Shown here in pieces: positions 57,413 to 64,000 of a stretch of 64,000 nucleotides of DNA. Numbering within the stretch: the first letter of the stretch is position 1; the number at the start of each line of letters is the position of its first letter. Position numbers and translations under genes: made by a program. The notes under the pieces are model-generated. The model had not been told where the DNA came from. It searched no databases and saw only the letters and a program-made list of their open reading frames with translations. Source of the stretch: Tunicatimonas sp964551335 (GTDB lineage Bacteria > Bacteroidota > Bacteroidia > Cytophagales > Cyclobacteriaceae); assembly GCA_964551335.1 (NCBI GenBank), contig CAZKCO010000001.1, positions 124,001-188,000 on the forward strand, given 5' to 3'.

Positions 57413-57517
57413 AGTTGTTTTTAATGGCAAGAAGGGTAGAATGTAACCCTGCTTTTAAAATAAATATTTCTTGGATAGCACAAAAACATTTTACCGCAAT
57501 AAATTTTTTTTAACCAA

Positions 57518-57544
57518 GGGTAACTTTTTCCTGATGCTGCTATA
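57518..57544 (+). promoter_or_regulatory. ECF-type promoter-like site on plus, opposite to the flanking genes
   Basis: GGGTAACTTTTT begins at 57518 and TGCTATA lies at 57538-57544, with the spacing of the other four sites, and AACCAA stands just before as at 32280. Both neighbouring genes are on minus, so a transcript would run antisense into the gene at 57637-58647, or make a small RNA. It could also be a chance match or a binding site used on the other strand. Confidence 0.35.
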
Positions 57545-57636
57545 AAGGGTGCATTTCGTTTAACCCTCTTAGTAAGTATTGAAACCTTCTTGTTTGATGA
57601 AAGATTATAGCCATTTTGGATTCAGTGTATCAACTT

Positions 57637-58647
57637 TTACATTTCTATTTCTCGATCTTTTGAGGGTGCTTCTGTACTGATCTTACTTTGTATGTTGGCG
57701 TAATGCTCCTGCAGCTCAGCCGAAAGATGAGCGTAATTTTGTCCTAACGATGTCTTGGTAGTATCTATAGGATCAACTGCTGGTCTATTTTGTTCGAAGG
57801 CTGAGCTAGACATCACTGATGGTTGCACTAGCTGACCTTGTTGATGCTGGTCAATACTAACGATTTGCTCTTTGGTTTGGGTATACTGATCCAGTTGTTG
57901 TTGCGCATACTCCATTCGGGATGCTACAATATATCCTTTCTGCCTGTTAGGAAGCTCGAACTCTCCTTTCTCGGCTTCGAGAAGAATTTGCGACCGTCCT
58001 TCGGCAGAAAGATAGTTTCGTTCGGCCACGTAGCGTTCATTTTCCTTTTGTGTAGCTTCTCGGGCGAGGCGATAATCTTCGGTCATGATCGCCAATCCCT
58101 CACGAGTGCGCTCTTCCAAAGATTCCATATTGTAGGCTGTCGGCAAGGTGCGAAAGCTATCCAACTGAGCTTCCAGCTGGGTTTGTAGTTGGGTTTTTCC
58201 TTGCTGCTGATAGCCTGCACCATTGGGGCAAAAAGAACGTTTTTCATCCAGGTAGTTTCGTACTTCCTGGGCGGCCCGCTCCAACGGCTTACTATGTTCT
58301 TCCAGGTACAGTTTGGCCGCAAACGACAGGTCTTCTAACCGCTTGGGCGGTTCCAGGGCGGGTTGTTGCTTGAGTGCTGTATCCAATTGCGCTTGGATTT
58401 GCTGATTCTTAGCCAAAGCCGGATGTCCTACGTGCTTTTCCTGGGAGAGGGCATTGAGTTCTTTCAGGGCAGTGCTGGCGATTCGGCTGTGGGCTAGCAT
58501 TTCATTAGGGGCGAGCGAAGCGCGATGCAGTACCCGTTCGTACTCCTGGGCTAGATCGGGGTAACCGTAGCTTCGTAAGGTATCGGCCGCTTGATAGCCC
58601 ACAGTTTGAAGTTCAGTGGACGGCTGAGAATTTCGTTCTTGTTCCAT
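57637..58647 (-). CDS. Coiled-coil protein of the conjugative element, unknown function
   Basis: The 336-residue protein has no signal peptide. It is strongly helical and Gln/Glu-rich (LEAQLDSFRTLP, REGLAIMTEDYRLAREATQKENERYV). It has a tail of low complexity. It is the last gene of the minus-strand transfer cluster and of similar base composition to it. I do not recognise it; it could be a relaxosome or mobilisation accessory protein, but no motif shows this. Confidence 0.6.
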   Translation of the reverse strand: MEQERNSQPSTELQTVGYQAADTLRSYGYPDLAQEYERVLHRASLAPNEMLAHSRIASTALKELNALSQEKHVGHPALAKNQQIQAQLDTALKQQPALEPPKRLEDLSFAAKLYLEEHSKPLERAAQEVRNYLDEKRSFCPNGAGYQQQGKTQLQTQLEAQLDSFRTLPTAYNMESLEERTREGLAIMTEDYRLAREATQKENERYVAERNYLSAEGRSQILLEAEKGEFELPNRQKGYIVASRMEYAQQQLDQYTQTKEQIVSIDQHQQGQLVQPSVMSSSAFEQNRPAVDPIDTTKTSLGQNYAHLSAELQEHYANIQSKISTEAPSKDREIEM

Positions 58648-58692
58648 GTATAATAAGCTTTGAAGGCAATAGATTTCTAATTCCTGTATACT

Positions 58693-59229
58693 TCAAAGAG
58701 GAAGAGATTGAAAACGAATCAGTACCTGATACTCCGCACCATCGCGTACTTTAGGTACCCTTACTTGCCATGTCTTGTCATCTAATTGTTCCAGGTGCCA
58801 GTTCTCGGTATGGTAGGAGGCACCGAGCTCGTAACCATAAAGCATCCGGTGTCCAATATCAAATAATTGCACGGAGAAATTATCGCGGGCTTCATTCAAC
58901 TTCCAACCGGCCACGTGCTGGTGAAAACGGAGCTCACCGGGTGTACAACGCAGAGTGTACTCTTCGGCCTGTATCTCACCTACCACTCCGGTACCGGGGG
59001 CTTGGGTGATGAAGATGTTATCCTTGTTGCAATCCGGTAGGGCAGCATACCAATCCTGGATTACAGAAGAATCTACGGATGCGGCTTCCAACGCGACGAC
59101 CTGCCAGCGTTTCTGATGCAGCAGAGATTTTACGTGATTGTCACCTATCACTATTTCTTCGCCTGAATGACAGGCTTGAAACATCATCAGCATGAGGATT
59201 GAGGCGGTACGCAAAGGGTAGGTTTTCAT
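58693..59229 (-). CDS. Lipoprotein of the conjugative element
   Basis: I choose the ATG at 59229 (MKTYPLRTASILMLMMFQAC), 178 residues, a lipoprotein with lipobox FQAC; a TTG/ATG further up at 59244 is possible. The mature domain is beta-rich (EYTLRCTPGELRFHQHVAGW, WHLEQLDDKTWQVRVP) and reads like a lipocalin-type fold. It follows three TraI-like paralogues. Function unknown. Confidence 0.65.
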   Translation of the reverse strand: MKTYPLRTASILMLMMFQACHSGEEIVIGDNHVKSLLHQKRWQVVALEAASVDSSVIQDWYAALPDCNKDNIFITQAPGTGVVGEIQAEEYTLRCTPGELRFHQHVAGWKLNEARDNFSVQLFDIGHRMLYGYELGASYHTENWHLEQLDDKTWQVRVPKVRDGAEYQVLIRFQSLPL

Positions 59230-59240
59230 GGTACAAAGAG

Positions 59241-60038
59241 TCAAAAGTTGAATAACAGAGTTTGGGCAAAAGCGGATTGTCTCAGACGAAGATGGGTTTT
59301 AGCCGCTTCTTCTTGTAAGGACTGAGTTTGCGCTACCTCCAGTAATAATTCATCCGAGCGGGCTAGTAGTCTGCCTGCTAACTGCAGGTATTCTTCCGCA
59401 TCGCTTTGTAAGCGTAGCCGCTCAGCTTCGGTCGTGGAAAAGCGTTCCGGCTGCTTAAGCACTTCATTCATTTCCATGGCTTTCAACAGTAGGTCTTCGG
59501 CCAGGTACTGAAACGCAATGGCCCCGTAGGTTTTGCGCTCAGCAGCCACCAGGTGAAAGCTGCTAGCCAGCGACTGAGCAGTTTGCTTGGCCTCTTGCCA
59601 GGAAGCTAAGTTGCCCGGCAGTACATCATCCGATGCCGCGATAAAAAGATCACGATAATTGTCACGAGGGCTACGACCGAAAAACGGATGCTCTATGATA
59701 TAGTCAAATTCCAACCCAGGCTGCACGCTACCTTTGATCAGTTCGGTAGCCAGATAGCTTGATTTAGACAGATCAACCCAGTGAAGGTCTTGCATCGTTT
59801 CGGCTCGTCTCAGATTATCAAGTACCTGCTGCTGAAGATTATGTATGGCCACATAATTTTGGTGAACTCCTTGGGTAAAGTCCAGGACTTTTTGGTGCTG
59901 CCGACCTTTGCTTAGGTTGGCTGCCAGGTTCTCGCCGCTTTTGGCGATGGCTTTTTTGTCCAGTACGAATACCGGTTGCGAGTGACCCACGGTAGAAAGC
60001 AGGCTTAGTAACAGGGTGAATGTCAAAATACTTCTCAT
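59241..60038 (-). CDS. TraI-like conjugative-element protein, paralogue 3
   Basis: I choose the ATG at 60038, which starts a signal peptide (MRSILTFTLLLSLLSTVGHSQ); the frame reaches 60149, but the extra part is non-hydrophobic and overlaps the upstream gene. The 265-residue helical protein shares the ERFSTTEAERL segment with the two upstream genes, and TraI of Bacteroidota conjugative elements has the similar SMTDKERM segment. All three share the AxQ-LxDLxWxDL-like stretch (MQDLHWVDL here). It is probably a periplasmic component of the transfer apparatus. Confidence 0.68.
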   Translation of the reverse strand: MRSILTFTLLLSLLSTVGHSQPVFVLDKKAIAKSGENLAANLSKGRQHQKVLDFTQGVHQNYVAIHNLQQQVLDNLRRAETMQDLHWVDLSKSSYLATELIKGSVQPGLEFDYIIEHPFFGRSPRDNYRDLFIAASDDVLPGNLASWQEAKQTAQSLASSFHLVAAERKTYGAIAFQYLAEDLLLKAMEMNEVLKQPERFSTTEAERLRLQSDAEEYLQLAGRLLARSDELLLEVAQTQSLQEEAAKTHLRLRQSAFAQTLLFNF

Positions 60039-60048
60039 AAATGATGGT

Positions 60049-60870
60049 TTAGTAATTGTCGTATAGGAGAGTGGTGGCGAGCACCTTTCGCGCTTGCTGA
60101 TGCTGGTAAGCCTTGACGGCCTGTGCTTTCGTCCAGGATGGGCGGGCACTGTGCTGGATCAACTCATCCGCTTGGTTGGTAAGAGCCTGGCTCTCCTGCA
60201 AAGCCTGCTGCATCTGGGTGAGCATCTCTAATCGTTCACGTTCCGTCATAGAAAACCGCTCGGCAGTAGTCAGTAGCATCCGCAGTTCAGCGGCTTTTTC
60301 AATTTTTCGCTGGGCTAACTGCCGGTACCCTTGGGCGAGTTGCAGCTTTCGGCGATCACTCATTTCCCGTAGGGCCAGGATATTCTGCTGCCAGGCTTTC
60401 TGATATCCTTTCCAAGTAGCAAGATCGGTGAACAAGATCTGCTCATCGTAGGGCACCAGATATTGGTATAGCACTTCACTCTTTTCCATCGGCTCTGCCG
60501 GTGTCTGGTAAACTTGATGTAGCTCAGCGGCAAATGAATAATCTGACAGGTGCTGACCAGTCTGCATTGCTTCAAGAACGGCCTGCTGTTCAGTAGATAA
60601 ATCCGATATGCCAAGGCCTGCTGTGGTAGCTGTTTGCCGCAAAAAGGTTTGATAGTCTTCTTGTAGCTTTTGAGTTGCAGCTACCTCTTCTTGGGTGGCT
60701 TTGGTTTGCCTTCGGATCACTTCCAGCAAGCCTAGCTGCTCTAGGTTACGGTTTAGGTTTTCACCGATACTATCCCGCAGCATTTTATCGGCTACTGGAA
60801 GGGGTTTCTGGGCATAAGTACCATACGTGCTTAGCAACAGGCTGAAGGTAAGTGGGGTCAATCTTTTCAT
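60049..60870 (-). CDS. TraI-like conjugative-element protein, paralogue 2
   Basis: I choose the ATG at 60870 (MKRLTPLTFSLLLSTYGTYAQ), a signal peptide. The 273-residue helical protein carries ERFSMTERERLEM near residue 220, as in TraI. It sits between paralogues 1 and 3, 10 and 17 bases from them. It is more diverged in the first third. Confidence 0.7.
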   Translation of the reverse strand: MKRLTPLTFSLLLSTYGTYAQKPLPVADKMLRDSIGENLNRNLEQLGLLEVIRRQTKATQEEVAATQKLQEDYQTFLRQTATTAGLGISDLSTEQQAVLEAMQTGQHLSDYSFAAELHQVYQTPAEPMEKSEVLYQYLVPYDEQILFTDLATWKGYQKAWQQNILALREMSDRRKLQLAQGYRQLAQRKIEKAAELRMLLTTAERFSMTERERLEMLTQMQQALQESQALTNQADELIQHSARPSWTKAQAVKAYQHQQARKVLATTLLYDNY

Positions 60871-60887
60871 TACTTCTATTTTCAAAA

Positions 60888-61712
60888 TCAATACTGGTAC
60901 AAAGGAGTCGCCGCTACGACCGCCCGCTCTAACTGCTGCTCGTAGTGCTTCAGGGGACCGGCCTTACTTTGCTCAGCTGCCTGCATCACATCCAGCACCA
61001 ACTGATCAGATTCCAGCTTTTTATCGATGCTTTGCAGGATATAATCATGGGCCTGCTTGATGGCAGACAGCCGCTCGCCTTCGGTCATCGAAAAGCGCTC
61101 GTTCACCAGCAGGGCCTCACTGAGCTCCTGGGCTTTTTCCAGCAAGTCCCCCGCTACTTCGTTGTACGACAGGGCAACCTGTAGCTTTTTCTTATAGGCC
61201 ATCTCATCAAAGGCGGCCCGATTAACGGATAAATCCTGGAGCATCCCCTGCAAAGCTACGTAGCTCGGTGGCAGGGGTGTATCCGCCCTAAAACCATCCA
61301 GCTCATCGTACATCGCCAAAGCTCCTTCCACTCCTTCCAGCATGGCGTAGGCCTGTTTGAGTGTACCAATATCTTCGTAGCCGGGCACGTAGGCTTCCAT
61401 CGGCGTCTGCAACGCTAATGCCTGCGACTGGCTTTTGACCAAATCGGCCCAGCGTAGATCCTGCACGGTTTCTGCTTGCTTTAAGAACTCTTGGTACTCT
61501 GATTGCAAATCATAGATATCCGAGACCTTGCGCTCAATAAGGTAGGAAAGACCCACCTGCTCTTGGAGTTTATCTAACTGATCATCCAGAATACGGCCAT
61601 TGGCGACGGTCATAGCAATATGACCAATATCCATCACCGGAATACCTTGGGCTAGAAGCTGAATACTGGTTTCTACGAGTAAACAAGATACAAAAAAGAG
61701 GGCTTTTTTCAT
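60888..61712 (-). CDS. TraI-like conjugative-element protein, paralogue 1
   Basis: The 274-residue protein has a signal peptide (MKKALFFVSCLLVETSIQLLAQ). It has the conserved VQDLRWADL and ERFSMTEGERL segments. In Bacteroidota conjugative transposons TraI is a secreted helical protein of about 220 residues with SMTDKERM; these are longer. It starts 3 bases after TraM, so it is in one operon. Confidence 0.72.
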   Translation of the reverse strand: MKKALFFVSCLLVETSIQLLAQGIPVMDIGHIAMTVANGRILDDQLDKLQEQVGLSYLIERKVSDIYDLQSEYQEFLKQAETVQDLRWADLVKSQSQALALQTPMEAYVPGYEDIGTLKQAYAMLEGVEGALAMYDELDGFRADTPLPPSYVALQGMLQDLSVNRAAFDEMAYKKKLQVALSYNEVAGDLLEKAQELSEALLVNERFSMTEGERLSAIKQAHDYILQSIDKKLESDQLVLDVMQAAEQSKAGPLKHYEQQLERAVVAATPLYQY

Positions 61713-61715
61713 GGT

Positions 61716-62744
61716 TTATTGAGGTTTTTGGTGATATAAATAGAGCGGAAATCCATCGGGAAGAAAGACCGATTGCCCACGGGCAGAACGGGGCTGCAAC
61801 AGACCACGGCCAAGTTCAGTAGCCACTTGCCCAGGCAGCCTGTTGAGCGATCTTCTTCCCTGATTATAAAGCGTCCTTCGGGTAGCATCACTGGTCACGG
61901 TGGCATGATCATCCAACAGAATACCTTCGTGATAGGTATGGTCATGCACCGAGAGCAAAACCGGTTTGTCGTTAATGCGCTGCACCTGAATCTGCAAGCG
62001 GTTCTGTGAAAGCTGAACGTTGCCGTAGATCAATGTGTGGGCGGAAACGAACCCATCATCCAACCGGATCGGCTCTTCTAGCCGCAGAGCAATCCGCTCG
62101 CTACTGCCCACTTGCTGGTCACCGTGCACCACACAGCGAATGAACTTTGGCGATGGACCTTCATCGGCCCGTACCGGTTGAAAGAAATCTTTCTTGGCAG
62201 ATGCCGAAGCCGTATCGGCCGAAGGCATCGCCGGGAGCTTCGCTGAGAGTACGCTCTTTTTGGGCCTGGGCTTCGCTTTTGGTCGTCTTATGCGAGTCGG
62301 ATCCGAAATACTTTTTGGCGGAAGCGAAGCTACGCTATCATCTGACTGGGGTAGCGGCCCAGCCGAAGTAGTATCAGGCTGTAGAACCCCTTGCCAGGAA
62401 GGCTTGACGATGGCAGCCTGACGCTTTTTTCGGAGCTGTTTTTTTTCTTCTTCTAATACCTGGTCATATACCACTGTTTTATCCGGCACTTTTTTTTCAG
62501 CTACCGCTTCTTCCAGCCAAAACTGGGGCAAGGGAGTACGGGTTAGCCTAGCCCATAGGCTGCGTCCCTGGAAGTGCAAAAACGTGATCGCCAAGGCTGC
62601 GCCTCCCACAATGATCAGCAGGCTGTAGCGAGAAATGATATGCCCTGCTTTTTGGACAAACGATAAGGCCCGTTCGGGTGCTTTAAACGGATGAGTTTGC
62701 CCTCGCATGGCGGTCTCATCAATATTTTCCTGGAAATCTTTCAT
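61716..62744 (-). CDS. traM: Conjugative transposon protein TraM-like
   Basis: The 342-residue protein has a cytoplasmic N-terminus, one membrane segment at about 38-58 (YSLLIIVGGAALAITFLHF), a Pro/Lys/Ser-rich linker and a C-terminal TraM domain at about 205-315. CVVHGDQQVGSSERIALRL, DGFVSAHTLIYGNVQL and LSVHDHTYHEGILL match the known pattern of Bacteroidota TraM (a VirB10-like component of the mating pore). It is placed between a lipoprotein and the TraI-like genes. Confidence 0.85.
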   Translation of the reverse strand: MKDFQENIDETAMRGQTHPFKAPERALSFVQKAGHIISRYSLLIIVGGAALAITFLHFQGRSLWARLTRTPLPQFWLEEAVAEKKVPDKTVVYDQVLEEEKKQLRKKRQAAIVKPSWQGVLQPDTTSAGPLPQSDDSVASLPPKSISDPTRIRRPKAKPRPKKSVLSAKLPAMPSADTASASAKKDFFQPVRADEGPSPKFIRCVVHGDQQVGSSERIALRLEEPIRLDDGFVSAHTLIYGNVQLSQNRLQIQVQRINDKPVLLSVHDHTYHEGILLDDHATVTSDATRRTLYNQGRRSLNRLPGQVATELGRGLLQPRSARGQSVFLPDGFPLYLYHQKPQ

Positions 62745-62795
62745 CAGCAGAAAAGTAAGGGGTAGTGCTTCTTTTGTTCTGACCTTAGCTCGGAT

Positions 62796-63422
62796 TTATA
62801 GTCGGGCGCATCCAGCGAATTTTGCCGTGAACCCATCAAAATGGCCTACTACATTAGCGGTGTGTTGATCGCGGAAAAAATAGTGGGCGTACCATCCCTC
62901 CAAAGGGGTAGTGGTCGTATCCGCGAGCCAGGAAAATGGAGCTACCCCCTGATAATAGCCCGAGGCAAAGGCAGGTTTCCGGATAGATCGGCTAAGATAG
63001 ATAGCCCCAGCACGAAGAGGTTTTTGGGAAGTAGCCCCACAAGCAGTGGTAGGCCGAACGAAAAAATATAAGTCTAAGTGGTAATAGCTTATGCGGCGCA
63101 TCCTTACTTTTCTCTGGAGTACTGCATGCACCGTATTGCAGCTATAGGAAAAGCCGCCTCTGTACCGGCGAACAAATCCCAAAAAAGGAGAACAGTTTGA
63201 GTGGGTTTCCTTCTGCGCATACTGTTCCAACCAATCCTCCAGGTCGAAGTAATCTGGAGTGGAAGGAGCAGGTCGGCGCTGAGGGCGGTAAGGGGAACGT
63301 CGTACACTGTTTCTGTGATACGCTGCCGGGTTGGAGGAAGTTTCTGGTGGTAATATCTCTTCCTGACAGTGGGTGAAAAGTAGGCATAGCGTGGACAAGC
63401 CTAGATTGACGTACTTATTCAT
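62796..63422 (-). CDS. Lipoprotein of the conjugative element, unknown function
   Basis: The 208-residue product has a lipobox-like end of its signal (LLFTHC, Cys at about 19), then a basic Arg/Pro-rich linker (RSPYRPQRRPAP) and a Cys- and Tyr-rich domain (CSPFLGFVRRYRGGFSYSC, FVRPTTACGATS). It lies between TraN and TraM, where small lipoproteins are found in related elements. I do not recognise it. Spacing is 48-51 bp on each side, looser than for the other tra genes. Confidence 0.62.
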   Translation of the reverse strand: MNKYVNLGLSTLCLLFTHCQEEILPPETSSNPAAYHRNSVRRSPYRPQRRPAPSTPDYFDLEDWLEQYAQKETHSNCSPFLGFVRRYRGGFSYSCNTVHAVLQRKVRMRRISYYHLDLYFFVRPTTACGATSQKPLRAGAIYLSRSIRKPAFASGYYQGVAPFSWLADTTTTPLEGWYAHYFFRDQHTANVVGHFDGFTAKFAGCARL

Positions 63423-63470
63423 GTTGGTAGGTTAAAATTGACAATAATGGGATAAGGGTTAGACGAATCG

Positions 63471-64000
63471 CTACGGGCTATCGTAGAGGGTGGCTTTCCG
63501 CCATAAGCGAGTAGGGATCGTAAGAGAAATACTGCGACTTCCGGATTTTTCCCGTAGTGTGGCTATGACGGTCTCCCTTGCTTCCAATGCATAGAGGGGT
63601 AAGGCGTAGTAGAGATAGCCTTCCGAATAGGGAAAAACAGGATTGACGCGCCATTGGGCTTCGGGTGCTAGGGGAAAGCGTGTCTGACGGGTCTTGGCCC
63701 AAAAATTCTTTTTGTAGCGTTTGCGCTGTTCAAAACCGATAAAGTCGGTCTTATAGGGCAGGGAGGTGTTGTTTTCTACCCGGAATTTCAAATACGTGGT
63801 CGTTAGATCGTGCAGTAACCCGACCAACTGGAAATAGATACCGTCCTTTCGGGCGGATACATAATTCAAATCATTATGCACCGAGAGGCTTCGTAACCGC
63901 GTGATTGCTCGCTCTTTGGATAGTTGCTCATCCTCATGGTTACGCTTTCGGAAGTCATAGAAGGCTTTTGGATGAGTTCGATAGGCCAGTAGGGCCGTGA
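63471..64000 (-). CDS. traN: TraN-like (DUF4138) conjugative transposon protein, cut by the right window edge
   Basis: The frame stays open to the window edge. The visible C-terminal 175 residues hold YVSARKDGIYFQLVGLLHD and YLKFRVENNTSLPYKTDFIGFE, followed by VFPYSEGYLYYALPLYALEARETVIATL. This matches the DUF4138/TraN arrangement: a beta domain, the ...FxVxNxSxxxYxxDxIxF segment and a proline-bounded terminal strand. TraN is an outer-membrane-associated, VirB9-like partner of TraM. The upstream end is not seen. Confidence 0.72.
   Translation of the reverse strand, partial: TALLAYRTHPKAFYDFRKRNHEDEQLSKERAITRLRSLSVHNDLNYVSARKDGIYFQLVGLLHDLTTTYLKFRVENNTSLPYKTDFIGFEQRKRYKKNFWAKTRQTRFPLAPEAQWRVNPVFPYSEGYLYYALPLYALEARETVIATLREKSGSRSISLTIPTRLWRKATLYDSP

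Noticed and set aside
1..64000. CRISPR array or Cas genes expected next to TPR-CHAT proteins
   Set aside because: No regularly spaced direct repeats and no Cas protein were seen, so a Craspase system as such is not present in this window.

Overview
The window looks like a chromosomal accessory region of a marine-type Bacteroidota, most likely order Cytophagales. This is inferred from a type IX secretion sorting domain, SprB-like repeats, LytTR regulators paired with TPR histidine kinases, the many lipoproteins, scarce Shine-Dalgarno sites and, at the right end, Tra proteins of the Bacteroidota conjugative-element type. No rRNA, tRNA, CRISPR array or intact insertion sequence was seen.

Layout. 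0-2.2 kb: a secreted protein of unknown function and a clostripain-like (C11) protease, both on minus. 2.7-6.7 kb: an ECF-type sigma factor and its membrane anti-sigma factor converge on a secreted CHAT protease. 7.2-14.4 kb: a lipoprotein caspase and a 1678-residue WD40-caspase fusion (26 WD40 repeats), apparently one operon. 14.6-19.3 kb: a CnaB-like lipoprotein, then a short Cys-tailed lipoprotein, a TPR histidine kinase and a LytTR response regulator. 19.5-31.8 kb (minus): WD40-caspase-Sel1 fusion, a truncated anti-sigma factor, a second sigma factor, a CHAT protein and an ankyrin-TPR-CHAT lipoprotein. 32.4-40.4 kb (plus): a nine-gene cell-envelope cluster (lipoproteins, beta-barrels, OmpA, VWA, beta-helix, a T9SS cargo). 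40.6-47.8 kb (minus): a poorly recognisable, visibly AT-rich cluster with an M15-like membrane peptidase, a ComEC-like metallo-beta-lactamase gene broken by one stop codon, and several novel proteins. 47.9-52.1 kb (minus): a PAS-LuxR regulator and a second copy of the short lipoprotein / TPR kinase / LytTR module. 52.4-57.4 kb: a TPR-CHAT protein converging on a third sigma / anti-sigma / lipoprotein operon. 57.6-64 kb (minus): part of a conjugative element (TraM, TraN, three tandem TraI-like paralogues), visibly GC-richer.

How the parts may work together. Three sigma/anti-sigma pairs lie beside caspase-fold proteases (CHAT or caspase-like), seven of which, plus one C11 protease, occur within 54 kb. 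In the known Craspase system a TPR-CHAT protease releases an ECF sigma factor by cleaving its inhibitor. A CRISPR-independent version of that logic is a reasonable hypothesis here, but it is inference. Five intergenic sites share a GTAAC element and a YYAT(A/T) element at identical spacing, which looks like an ECF promoter class serving the lipoprotein, envelope and signalling genes. The most distinctive undescribed item is the pair of three-gene modules with a small lipoprotein ending in C-x-D-x-C-D. In both, the small gene has a related stem-loop leader and is separated from its sensor kinase by a hairpin. Gene starts were adjusted by eye where a signal peptide or an ATG/GTG overlap decided them.
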